From an uncultured Oscillospiraceae bacterium (GTDB lineage Bacteria > Bacillota > Clostridia > Oscillospirales > Oscillospiraceae), in the NCBI GenBank assembly GCA_947627285.1, contig CANQVL010000001.1, positions 148,783-212,782 of the forward strand: a stretch of 64,000 nucleotides of DNA, written 5' to 3'. Below, piece after piece: positions 1 to 8,829 of this stretch (the stretch's first letter is position 1; each line of letters opens with the position of its first letter). Under the pieces are notes generated by a model. That model was not told the DNA's origin, searched no databases, and worked only from the letters and a program-made list of their open reading frames with translations. The translations under genes were made by a program, and so were the position numbers.

Positions 1-2784
1 TTGCTTTGCGCCGCTTTGCCGGTGTCCGCGCTTGCCGTGGATGTCGTTGATGGGCAAGGCGGAGTTATACAGATAGGGATACCCCAGCATGTGATTCTCG
101 GCAATAAATACCAATATAGTAATACATCTTGTAACCCTTCTGAGCTTAGCAGCTATATGGGTAAATTTTCTGGTAATACGTTCAATTCTAAAACGTTCGC
201 ACAGGATCAGGAAAAATACCCAGTTGTATTTAAAGTTCAGTCAAAAACTGGTACAAGCAAAGGCAGCGTCAACGCAACGATTGACAAGAAGGTCAAGTTT
301 ATTTACGGTGAAAACGTTGACACGGCAGCCCAAGCTGAGGAAAATACGTATATCGTTAACACAGGGTACGTTAGCTTCCAGACAGACGGCTCCAGCTATT
401 ACTATGTAAAACATTCGATAACCTTCTCCAATGGAGTGGAGATTGACGGCGCGAATGTGACGCTCCAGGGCAACCATTCGCCTTTTGATAACATAACCTA
501 CATCTTTAACGGCGACATCGTAGTAAAAAACCACGGTTCGCTGTCAATTGAGGGCGTCAAAGTAGTACATGCTTATAACACAGACCCGAGCGAGTATGAG
601 TCCTGGTGGGACGACCATTGCACGCATATCAAGCTCGCAGACGGCAAGCAAATCATCATTGACGAGACGTCATCTGTGACCATCAACGGAGCCACTGTCG
701 AGGGCAAAAATTCAGATAAGCCCGTCATCGACAACAAGGGTTCACTCAGCGTGACAGCCAAAGGTAGCACAGCATCCCCGTCGGAGGTCACCAACAGCGC
801 TGAAAGCCCTAAATCCCCGACCGTCCAGTGTGCGGAGGGGTCAACGCTGAACCTCACCGACAAAAGCACGGTGACCGGCAGCGGCGATGCCAAGGGCGTC
901 GAGCTTGCCCACGGCGCTACGGTGACAACCGATGCCGTGAATAACCTGACCGTGGGCGAAAACGTGGCGGAAGCCTACGTTGACAACGCGGGCAACGTGA
1001 TCCAGAAGATGGAGGTTGGCGGCCTTCCCTCCATGGTAGATGAAGTGGAGACGAAGGAACCGGAGTTTGCCGATGATATTACTTCGGACGATCGAACCGC
1101 GCTTAAAGAATCCATCAAGGAGAGCAAGATTGAGGGACTGCCCACCGACGTTCAGAACGAGCTTGCCAAGGAAGACGCGGCGGCGGATAACGCCGGACAC
1201 GCCAAGCAAGAGCTGAAAAAGGAAGTTACCGATCTGGGAGACGATCAGGAGGTATTCATTCACGTTCTGACCACCGTGGAGACCAAGGTGGAGAAATATG
1301 ACGCGAAGAATGGCGTTCTCACGTTGGACATCACCCCCTATTATGAGGTCGTAGCTACCACGCAGGCGGATAAGGACAAGATTGTCCTGCCGGAAGAAGC
1401 AGGTGGAGACAAAACTGTCAACGCTGTTGCTCTGACGGAGAAGACCGAACTGAAAGTCACAAAAGAAGTGACCATGACGATCAAGGTGCCGGAAAGCTTC
1501 AAAGCCACCGGCGGCGGGACCGTGGCTGTCCTCCATGAGCACGACGGTATCGTTTCCCGCTATGACGGAACATATAGCAGCAGTGACAAAACCGTGACCT
1601 TTACCAACCCCGACGGATTCTCCACCTTCACGCTGGTCGTGTTAAAGCAGAATATGCTGAAAGACCTTAAATCCTCCGGCGGAACCATGGAGGGCTTCAA
1701 TCCCGGTAAGACGGACTACACCGTCAACGTTCCCAACAGCGTTACGGAGCTGACGCTTACCGCGACAAGAATGCATATAAATTCCAAAGTCAGCGCAAGT
1801 CGCAATGGTGAAGAACTCACACTTGTTGATGGACCCAAAGACGATCAGCAACACGTTTGGGATTATACAATTACCGTTGATAATCTCGAGGTTGGCGAGA
1901 ACAAGGTAACCATCAGTGTAGCGTATGACGGGCAAGATCCCACCGCCTACACCGTCACCATCGTTCGCGCGGCGTATGTGCCGCCTGCTTACTCTGTGAA
2001 GGCTGAGGCGGCGGAGAACGCAGAGGTCAAGCTTTCCGCCACGAGCGCGGCGGCGGGGAGCAAGGTCACCGTTACGGTCACAGCAGGTGAGAACTACCAC
2101 GTCTCCGGGCTCACTGTCACCGGCGCAAACGGAAAGACCGTTGATGTCACGGACAATGAGGACGGAACCTACACCTTCACCATGCCTGCCTCCAACGTCA
2201 CCGTCGCGGCTGAGGTCTACGAGTGCCCGTCGCTGGCGTTCCCCGACATCGACTTGACGGAATGGTATCACGAATACGTGGACTACGCCATAGCCCACAA
2301 CCTCATGCGCGGCATTGACGTGGGCGTGTTCGCCCCCGAAAAGACCGTCACCCGCGCGGAGATGGCGGGGATTCTCTGGAATCTTGAGGGTCAACCCGAG
2401 GTCGAAGCCGAGATCCCCTTCCCCGACGTACCCGAGGACGAGTGGTACACCGAGGCGATCCGTTGGGCGGCGAGCGCGGGCGTTATCAGCGGCTGCGGCG
2501 ACGGAACGTTTAAGCCCACGGACACCATCACCCGCGAGCAGATGGCGGCAATGCTCTACAACTACGAGCAGAAGCTTGGAGGCGGCGGCTTCACCGGCGA
2601 CTGGATGTTCAATTTGCCCTTCGACGACGTTGCCGACATCTCCGACTGGGCATTCGAGGCCGTGGCATGGTGCTCCATGAAGGGCGTCATCACGGGCGAC
2701 AACAACAAATTCAACCCCGCCGACACGTCCAAGAGAGCCCAGCTCGCGGCAATCCTGGCCCTCTACGACCAGCTCGCGAAGTAA
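1..2784 (+). CDS. SLH-domain surface protein, 5'-truncated by window edge
   Basis: The frame is open from base 1 and starts with the end of a signal peptide (LPVSALAVD), so the true start probably lies before the window. About 730 residues of secreted, beta-rich sequence follow. Residues about 550-650 resemble the cadherin-like beta-sandwich found in clostridial surface proteins, and about 664-735 resemble a bacterial repeat domain ending in MPASNVTVAAEV. Three SLH repeats close the protein, beginning near residues 744 (FPDIDLTEWY), 805 (FPDVPEDEWY) and 872 (FDDVADISDW). SLH repeats bind secondary cell-wall polymer, so the protein should sit on the cell surface. No catalytic motif is visible, and an adhesive or structural role is only inferred. 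It ends at a strong terminator facing the mannan cluster. Confidence 0.85.
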   Translation: MLCAALPVSALAVDVVDGQGGVIQIGIPQHVILGNKYQYSNTSCNPSELSSYMGKFSGNTFNSKTFAQDQEKYPVVFKVQSKTGTSKGSVNATIDKKVKFIYGENVDTAAQAEENTYIVNTGYVSFQTDGSSYYYVKHSITFSNGVEIDGANVTLQGNHSPFDNITYIFNGDIVVKNHGSLSIEGVKVVHAYNTDPSEYESWWDDHCTHIKLADGKQIIIDETSSVTINGATVEGKNSDKPVIDNKGSLSVTAKGSTASPSEVTNSAESPKSPTVQCAEGSTLNLTDKSTVTGSGDAKGVELAHGATVTTDAVNNLTVGENVAEAYVDNAGNVIQKMEVGGLPSMVDEVETKEPEFADDITSDDRTALKESIKESKIEGLPTDVQNELAKEDAAADNAGHAKQELKKEVTDLGDDQEVFIHVLTTVETKVEKYDAKNGVLTLDITPYYEVVATTQADKDKIVLPEEAGGDKTVNAVALTEKTELKVTKEVTMTIKVPESFKATGGGTVAVLHEHDGIVSRYDGTYSSSDKTVTFTNPDGFSTFTLVVLKQNMLKDLKSSGGTMEGFNPGKTDYTVNVPNSVTELTLTATRMHINSKVSASRNGEELTLVDGPKDDQQHVWDYTITVDNLEVGENKVTISVAYDGQDPTAYTVTIVRAAYVPPAYSVKAEAAENAEVKLSATSAAAGSKVTVTVTAGENYHVSGLTVTGANGKTVDVTDNEDGTYTFTMPASNVTVAAEVYECPSLAFPDIDLTEWYHEYVDYAIAHNLMRGIDVGVFAPEKTVTRAEMAGILWNLEGQPEVEAEIPFPDVPEDEWYTEAIRWAASAGVISGCGDGTFKPTDTITREQMAAMLYNYEQKLGGGGFTGDWMFNLPFDDVADISDWAFEAVAWCSMKGVITGDNNKFNPADTSKRAQLAAILALYDQLAK

Positions 2785-2867
2785 CTTAGCCTTCTTCCAT
2801 ATCACCTCAATTCCCACCCCCGGGCCGGTGAAATTCCGGTCCGGGGGCACGGGGAAGACAAAACTCA

Positions 2868-2898
2868 CGCCCCGCGCCATAAGGCGCGGGGCGTTTTT
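2868..2898 (+). terminator. Rho-independent terminator between convergent genes
   Basis: A perfect 11-bp GC stem (2868-2878 with 2883-2893) around an ATAA loop is followed by TTTTT at 2894-2898. It ends the SLH gene and probably also serves the convergent GH3 gene whose stop is at 2904. A second, imperfect GC hairpin lies just before it at about 2818-2846. Confidence 0.9.
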
Positions 2899-2903
2899 CA
2901 GAT

Positions 2904-5465
2904 TCACCGGCTTTTTGACATCCTTACGGCAACTCGTATGATGTTCGCGGCGCAAAATTGGAGATCGGCAAGCGAAGCCCGAAAGCCGTCAAGCTCCCTG
3001 CCCGTTTTCACCGCCTCGATAATATCGTCCGCGTTTTTCTGACAGCCCGGCATCTGTATATCGTTGCCGGCAAAGACGCAACCGGCGGAGGCGGAAACCC
3101 CGTATAGGCCAACTCTGCCGCCGGTCAGGTCCCGGTCGTCCTGAGAAGCGAGCCAATCGGTCATCACAAGCCCCCGGAAGCCCCACTCGTCCCTCGCGGC
3201 TGACTGGATAAGGTCATAGCTGTTGGCGGCGTGTACGCCGTTTATGAGGTTGTAGGAGGTCATTATCGCCATGGGCTGGGACTCCTTTATCGCGATCTCA
3301 AAGCCCCTGAGATATATCTCCCGAATGGCGCGTTCACGGATGTGGGAGTTGGTGAGATAGCGGTTGTCCTCCTGGTTGTTGGCAGCGAAATGCTTGACCG
3401 TGGTCCCCCTTCCCGGGTGGCGCTGGACGCCCCGCGTGACCGCTGCGGCAGCTCTCCCGCTGACGAGCGGATCCTCCGAGTAATACTCGAAGTTGCGCCC
3501 GCACAGCGGGTTGCGGTGAATGTTCATCGCTGGCGCCAGCCAGAGGTCCACGCCGAACAGCTCCATTTCCCCGCCTATGACCCCGCCCAATTCCTCCAAA
3601 AGCGGAATATCCCAGCTCTGCGCCAGGCACCACCCGATGGGGATGGCTGTGCAGTATTGGTAATATGTATCGGAATTCTCCTCCGTATGCCCGGGGTCAA
3701 ACGGGGTAAAGACCTCGCCGTTTATATGGCCGTCGGGCAAAAGCTCGCCGTCCTTGGTGGTCTTGAATACCGGCTGGAGCCGCAGACCCGCCGGGCCGTC
3801 TGCCATGATCATGCTTTGGATGCCCCGGGTCTCCATACAGACGGCGCTCGTGTCCCCCGCCGCGCCTGGTATCACGCGGGAGGCGTTTCCCACGACGGAG
3901 CCGGCGCTTCTGAACGTCCCGACGCACAGAGACGCCATCTCCTCAACGGTCAGTTGGGATACCAGCTCCTCCACCGTACACGCCCCGCTTTTTACGTCCC
4001 GGGCCGTGAGCATTTCCGCCGCGCTTGCGGCGAATGGCCTTCGCTCCCCCTGGTAGACGGCCTGCCGGGTGGGGATCTCCCCCGCCCGCAGCGCCGTTCT
4101 GGGAACGGATGGGTCCACCGCCTTCCTCACCTGCGGCGGAGCGGCGATCTCCCGCACGGAATCTCCGCCGGCGAAAAGATTTTTCAGGATCTCGGTTTTT
4201 ACCGTCCTATCCAGCGTCAAAACAGCAGCGACCTCGGTGTCCTTTGAGCTTGTCCCTACCCTTACCGCGTACTCCCCCGCCTCCAGGACCCACGCGGCGC
4301 ATTCCTCGCAATAGGAGGCCATGTCACGCGCGTCGAAGGCGATCTCCACCGTCTCGCACTCCCCCGTAGCCAGCAGGCCGGTCTTCGCGAATCCCACCAG
4401 CTCCTGATAGGGCTTTTTCAGCTTCCCCTCCGGTGCGGAGATGTAGACCTGTATCACCTGGCGTCCCGCGTAGGCTTCGCCTGTATTCCTCACCCGCGTC
4501 CTCACGGTCACCTGCCCGCCCTTCACCTGAACGCGGGTGTCGGATAAGGAGAACTCGGTATAGGACCTTCCGTAACCGAAGGGATACAGCGGCTCCACGC
4601 GGAAGGTGTCAAAATACCTGTACCCAACATAGATCCCCTCGTTGTAATACTCGTCGTCCACGTCCCCGTCGTTGTGGCTGAAGCCGGCGGAGGAGGGGTA
4701 GTCCTCGTAGCGCCTCGCCCAGGTGTCGGTGAGCCTGCCGGAGGGGTCGGTAATTCCCAACAGCACATCAGCCAGCGCGTCGCCGCCGGCACTGCCCAGC
4801 TGACCCATCAAAAGGACCGCGTTTACGCCGTCCGTGGCCTTGAGCTCAGTCAGGTCCATCACCCCGCCGATGTTCAGGACAACGACCGTCCTTTTATAAG
4901 CCCGCGCTATTCTGCCCAGGCAGTCCTTCTCCTCCTTGTAAAGCAGGTAATCGCCGCGCCGAAAATGGCGGTCCGCGCCCTCCCCGGAGTTTCTGGAGAT
5001 GACAAAAACCGCGGTATCCGTCCCCGACGCGGCGATGTCGTCCTCCGTGACCTCGACGGGCGCTATCTCCAGGAAGGGATACATGAAGGTGACGGTCTGC
5101 TCCGACAGACTGTGCTGCCGCGCGTACTCCCGGAACCAGGTCCGGTAACAGGTCCGCGCTTTGGAATACGCCGCGTCCTGCCTGTCCAGCCAATCCTTGG
5201 TAGTTACGGAGAACCCGGCTCGCTCCAGCCCCTCCTCAATATTGACAGCGCTCCTGACATTGACGGCTCCTGAGCCTGTCCCGCCCCGAACCGTCTGCCG
5301 CGCTCCGCTTCCGTAAAGCGCGATTTTGCCCGCGGATCTCAGCGGCAGCGTGCCGTCGTTTTCCAAAAGCACCATGCACTCTCCGGCGGCACGGCGGGAG
5401 ATCGCGTTATTCGCCGTTTCTCTTTGTGAAACGGACGGGTCCTTTAAAGCGTATATCTTCTTCAT
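2904..5465 (-). CDS. Glycoside hydrolase family 3, domain-permuted (beta-glucosidase-like)
   Basis: This 853-residue protein has the GH3 domains in swapped order. Residues about 35-310 resemble the usual C-terminal alpha/beta sandwich (ALYGSGARQTVRGG), and a fibronectin-III-like segment starts near YPFGYGRSYTEFSLSD at about 295. The (beta/alpha)8 catalytic barrel comes last, at about 500-853. The nucleophile Asp is in GLVMTDWLAS near residue 769, and the barrel motif KHFAANNQEDNR is present. Permuted GH3 beta-glucosidases are known from Ruminococcus-type bacteria. There is no signal peptide, so it probably acts inside the cell on short beta-linked gluco- or manno-oligosaccharides. The start follows AAGGAG at 7-nt spacing. 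It is the last gene of the mannan cluster. Exact substrate is not readable from the sequence. Confidence 0.88.
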   Translation of the reverse strand: MKKIYALKDPSVSQRETANNAISRRAAGECMVLLENDGTLPLRSAGKIALYGSGARQTVRGGTGSGAVNVRSAVNIEEGLERAGFSVTTKDWLDRQDAAYSKARTCYRTWFREYARQHSLSEQTVTFMYPFLEIAPVEVTEDDIAASGTDTAVFVISRNSGEGADRHFRRGDYLLYKEEKDCLGRIARAYKRTVVVLNIGGVMDLTELKATDGVNAVLLMGQLGSAGGDALADVLLGITDPSGRLTDTWARRYEDYPSSAGFSHNDGDVDDEYYNEGIYVGYRYFDTFRVEPLYPFGYGRSYTEFSLSDTRVQVKGGQVTVRTRVRNTGEAYAGRQVIQVYISAPEGKLKKPYQELVGFAKTGLLATGECETVEIAFDARDMASYCEECAAWVLEAGEYAVRVGTSSKDTEVAAVLTLDRTVKTEILKNLFAGGDSVREIAAPPQVRKAVDPSVPRTALRAGEIPTRQAVYQGERRPFAASAAEMLTARDVKSGACTVEELVSQLTVEEMASLCVGTFRSAGSVVGNASRVIPGAAGDTSAVCMETRGIQSMIMADGPAGLRLQPVFKTTKDGELLPDGHINGEVFTPFDPGHTEENSDTYYQYCTAIPIGWCLAQSWDIPLLEELGGVIGGEMELFGVDLWLAPAMNIHRNPLCGRNFEYYSEDPLVSGRAAAAVTRGVQRHPGRGTTVKHFAANNQEDNRYLTNSHIRERAIREIYLRGFEIAIKESQPMAIMTSYNLINGVHAANSYDLIQSAARDEWGFRGLVMTDWLASQDDRDLTGGRVGLYGVSASAGCVFAGNDIQMPGCQKNADDIIEAVKTGRELDGFRASLADLQFCAANIIRVAVRMSKSR

Positions 5466-5506
5466 ATTTTTGCTCCTTGCGGTCGTCAGTATAAAGCCCG
5501 ACTCGA

Positions 5507-6505
5507 TTACAGCGGCTTCGCTGTGTCATTTCCCGCGTCCGTCCGCAGCAGATTTTTAGCCACGGACAGCGCGGCGTAGTCCCCCAGCTGCTCCCCCAGT
5601 CCGGCGGGCGCAACCTCGCATACCTGCCTCGTATAATAAAGCGCCTCCCGGCGTATAGCCTCCTCCATCGGCTCCCGCAGGATCCCTTCCTGCCGCAGAA
5701 ATATGCTCCCGATGACGATTTTTTGCGGATTCAGAATATCCATCAGCACGGCAATACCTCTCCCCAGCATCCGCCCGGTATCCCGCAGTATCTCCAGCGC
5801 CAGCTCGTCCCCGTTTTCAGCCGCCAGACCTATTTCCCTGGCGGTCACCTCCTCCACGGGCTGTCCCGGCGCCAAAATCGAGCTCGTCCTTCCCGCCGCC
5901 GTCCACTCCCTCAGCCTCGGGACCGCCGCGCGGGCAATACCGCCGCCGCTGCAAAAGCCCTCAAATGAGCCCCTTTTGCCGTATCCCTCCGGTCCGTCCT
6001 CGGCAAGGCGGATATGCCCCGCCTCCCCCGCCATGTCGTTTGTGCCCGTGTACAGCCTGCCGTCCAGTATGAGACCCGCTCCCAGGCCCGTGCCGAAGGT
6101 CAGAAAAATCATATTTTTCGTGCCCTTTCCCGCGCCCCACAGCCATTCCGCCAGGGCGCAGGCATTCGCATCGTTCTGTACCGCCGCCGGCACGCCGAAG
6201 GTCTCTTTAAAAGGGGTTACCACGTCGATACGGTCCCATTTCGGCAGATTCGGCGGGCACAGTATGAGCCCCCTCTCCGAATCCAGCGGGCCGCCGCAGC
6301 TTATGCCGACAGCGGACAGCACCGCCTCGGGGCGCCTTTTCAGCATCCTTTGAAGCGTCTCCACAAGCGCTTCCAGCGCCTGCGCGGGCTCTTTTGGAGT
6401 GGGAAATCTCTCCTTGTCCACGATCTCAATATCCGTCCCGCTCTCTTTTCCAACAGCGACGGAGCACTTTGTTCCGCCAATATCAATTCCCGCCAGGCAT
6501 CTCAT
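5507..6505 (-). CDS. ROK-family sugar kinase
   Basis: This 332-residue ROK protein begins with the phosphate-binding motif GIDIGGTKCSVAVG and has TFGTGLGAG and GEAGHIRL in the expected order. The usual ROK zinc cluster (CxCGxxGC) is replaced by GKRGSFEGFCSGGG, so zinc binding is doubtful. ROK kinases phosphorylate glucose, fructose, mannose, allose or ManNAc. In this operon mannose or a close relative is the natural guess, but that is inference. The start has GAGGAGG nine bases upstream. It overlaps the 3' end of the SIS isomerase gene by 23 bp, which supports translational coupling of kinase and isomerase. Confidence 0.85.
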   Translation of the reverse strand: MRCLAGIDIGGTKCSVAVGKESGTDIEIVDKERFPTPKEPAQALEALVETLQRMLKRRPEAVLSAVGISCGGPLDSERGLILCPPNLPKWDRIDVVTPFKETFGVPAAVQNDANACALAEWLWGAGKGTKNMIFLTFGTGLGAGLILDGRLYTGTNDMAGEAGHIRLAEDGPEGYGKRGSFEGFCSGGGIARAAVPRLREWTAAGRTSSILAPGQPVEEVTAREIGLAAENGDELALEILRDTGRMLGRGIAVLMDILNPQKIVIGSIFLRQEGILREPMEEAIRREALYYTRQVCEVAPAGLGEQLGDYAALSVAKNLLRTDAGNDTAKPL

Positions 6506-7139
6506 TGAAAAAAGCCTCCTCGAGCATCCTGCACAGCGTGTGATATACAGGCAGATGCAACTCTTGGATGTCGGGCGTGGAATCCGCCGGAACGCGGATG
6601 CACAGGTCGCACAGCTCCTTCATCCTCCCGCCGCTTCTGCCCGTAAGTCCGACCGTTACCATTCCCATCGCCTTGGCGGTCTCCACGGCGTAGATGATGT
6701 TTTTTGAATTGCCGGAGGTGCTTATCCCCAAAAGGGCGCTGTTTTCATCGCCGTACCCATATGTCTGCTGAGCGAATACCAGCTCCGGCACGGCGTCGTT
6801 CGCGTATGCCGTGGAGAGCGCCGGATTGCCCGTCAGTGAGATCGCGGGCAGACTGCCCTGGAGATGCTCTCCCAGAAACGCGCCGTACTCGGGAGAACAC
6901 CGGCGCAGCTTCTCCCTCATTTCGCCGCTTAACGGTCGCCTGACGGCAAATTCCTTCATCAATTCCCCCACGATATGCTCGCTGTCCGCACAGCTCCCGC
7001 CGTTGCCGCACACAAGGAGCCTGCCACCCTTTTCAAAGCTCGACTTCAGCGCCTCATATGTCCTTTCCATATCCTCCCGGCAGACGCTCAAGGCGGGATA
7101 CCGCTCCAAAAGCCGCTCAAGCTGCGCTGTATGCCCCAT
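6483..7139 (-). CDS. SIS-domain sugar-phosphate isomerase (GmhA-like)
   Basis: A 218-residue SIS-domain protein of the phosphoheptose-isomerase type. The phosphosugar-binding motifs are LLVCGNGGSCADSEHIVGE near the N terminus and LGISTSGNSKNI in the middle, and the C-terminal helix carries the ELHLPVYHTLC segment typical of GmhA. GmhA converts sedoheptulose 7-phosphate to a manno-heptose phosphate. In a mannan operon it might instead act on another ketose or aldose phosphate. The internal ATG at 7139 is preferred because the family starts near there; a longer reading frame reaches 7232 but adds an unrelated-looking 31 residues. It overlaps the ROK kinase gene. Confidence 0.8.
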   Translation of the reverse strand: MGHTAQLERLLERYPALSVCREDMERTYEALKSSFEKGGRLLVCGNGGSCADSEHIVGELMKEFAVRRPLSGEMREKLRRCSPEYGAFLGEHLQGSLPAISLTGNPALSTAYANDAVPELVFAQQTYGYGDENSALLGISTSGNSKNIIYAVETAKAMGMVTVGLTGRSGGRMKELCDLCIRVPADSTPDIQELHLPVYHTLCRMLEEAFFNEMPGGN

Positions 7140-7324
7140 ATCATCACCGTACCTTTCCAAAATCCTCCGGCTCCCATCGCCGGTATTTTTAAACCGTGTC
7201 CAAATCGCAAAAGCGGCGCCCGGGGAGTGCACTCAGTTTGCCCTCCCCAAGCGCCGTATGATGCCTTCCGCTATGATCCTGCCGCGCTGTCAGCCCCGGT
7301 CAAAAAGCCGAAGGCGGTGTGTCG

Positions 7325-8791
7325 TTACTGACGCTTCATCAGCGCGTCGATCGCGTCCTGCATCTCCTGCTTGTGGGCCTCCACCGCCTGGGCGGGGGTC
7401 CTGTCCTTGTCCATGACGATGTTCCAGAACACGCCGCCAACAACGGCGCCGGGTCCGGTCAGGCATCTCCACAGGTCGCCGGTCTTCTTTCCGTATCCCA
7501 GCTCATAGGCAAGCTCAAGCTGCTCCTCGTCAACAAAGGCGGATTCAAAAACAGCCACGTCGTCCTCGTCCCTGAGGGCTGTATCGCCGTGGAACCAGTT
7601 GAAGACCTCCTCAAGGATCTCGTAAACGGCAGTGGGGTCCTCCACCCCGACGGGGATGAAATAGCTGCCCGGGAAGACGTTGGGAACAGTGGTCCCGTCC
7701 CCGCTGGGTCCTACAGGCGCGGGGCAGATGCGCACGTCATAGTCAAGGGTGCCATTGTAATCCACCAGCTTATAGTGGTCAACGAACCCGAAGGCAACCT
7801 TGTTATTGAATACGGCGTCCAGGTCGTTGTCCCAGTCATTGAGGTACGGTCTTGCCGAGCGGTCCAGATTGTAAAGCCGATTGATAAAATCATAGACCTC
7901 CAGTGATTTCGGGTCGCTCAGACCCTCCTTTTCGCCCGGCACGAAGGAAGCGTTATTGGAGGAGGCGAAGCCCTCCATCGTCTGAATATACGCGTCGCCA
8001 TAGCCGTACACGTCGGGGTTGCCGTCGTTATCCGTGTCGCGCGTCAGCGTCATGCAGTATTCGGCGAACTTGTCCCACGTCCACTCGCCTCTGGCGGCAA
8101 GGTCCTCCGGGGGCTCAAGACCCATTTCAGCCACCATTGACGCGTTGTACGCAAGGAAGGTCGCGTTGGTGGGGATCCCGAAGCTGGTATAGAAAAGGTA
8201 GTCGTCATTGCCGAAAACGGGGCATCTTGTAAACACCTTCTGATCGTTCAGAACGTCCGCGTTGGCGGGAGCGTAATCCGAGATCTTCTGCGCGTATCCG
8301 TTCAGTACAGGCGAGATACCGAATTGCAGGTCCACCAGATAGACGTCATAATCCGGCGTCCCGTTTACGACGGAGGTGTTGATGTTGCTTATCTCGCCGT
8401 CCCAGCCGATATTAACGAAGTCGATTTTGACGTTCCACTTTTTCTCCACCGCCTGAACAGCGTCCAGGCGCATTTGCATCGTCTCCGCGTTGACATAATC
8501 TCCGCCGGCTGCCGTGATGTCGCTCAGGGTCCGAAAATCGCTGTCAAAGTAGAAGTCGTACCACATGGCGATCTTGATCGTGCGGCCCTTCATGTCCTTC
8601 GCCTCGTAGCCCGTCTCCTCGGCAGGCTCGTCTCCGTCGGTGGACGGTCCGGGGTCCAGGGTGTCATTCTTTGGCGGCTCGTTGTCGTCCTGCTTTTCAT
8701 CCTCGTTTTTCTGACCGCACGATGCCAGTGCAAACAGCATCGCGAAGGCCAGAAGGAGCGCTAAGAGCCTGCGTATCTTGTTCTTTTTCAT
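7325..8791 (-). CDS. Extracellular sugar-binding lipoprotein of an ABC importer
   Basis: A 488-residue family-1 extracellular solute-binding protein with a lipoprotein signal peptide (LLALLLAFAMLFALASCGQ; lipid Cys about residue 26) and an acidic linker. The mature domain starts at GRTIKIAMWYDF and carries the family's aromatic ligand-site pattern. A clear AGGAGG lies before the ATG. It sits inside the mannan enzyme operon, 38 bp after the multi-module lipoprotein gene, but no permease or ATPase is next to it. It must work with permeases encoded elsewhere, such as one of the pairs at 21.8-30.2 kb, or outside the window. Ligand inferred from context: manno-oligosaccharides. Confidence 0.85.
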   Translation of the reverse strand: MKKNKIRRLLALLLAFAMLFALASCGQKNEDEKQDDNEPPKNDTLDPGPSTDGDEPAEETGYEAKDMKGRTIKIAMWYDFYFDSDFRTLSDITAAGGDYVNAETMQMRLDAVQAVEKKWNVKIDFVNIGWDGEISNINTSVVNGTPDYDVYLVDLQFGISPVLNGYAQKISDYAPANADVLNDQKVFTRCPVFGNDDYLFYTSFGIPTNATFLAYNASMVAEMGLEPPEDLAARGEWTWDKFAEYCMTLTRDTDNDGNPDVYGYGDAYIQTMEGFASSNNASFVPGEKEGLSDPKSLEVYDFINRLYNLDRSARPYLNDWDNDLDAVFNNKVAFGFVDHYKLVDYNGTLDYDVRICPAPVGPSGDGTTVPNVFPGSYFIPVGVEDPTAVYEILEEVFNWFHGDTALRDEDDVAVFESAFVDEEQLELAYELGYGKKTGDLWRCLTGPGAVVGGVFWNIVMDKDRTPAQAVEAHKQEMQDAIDALMKRQ

Positions 8792-8829
8792 TTTTTTACC
8801 TCCTGAAATATTTTAATTTTTTTGCTTGT

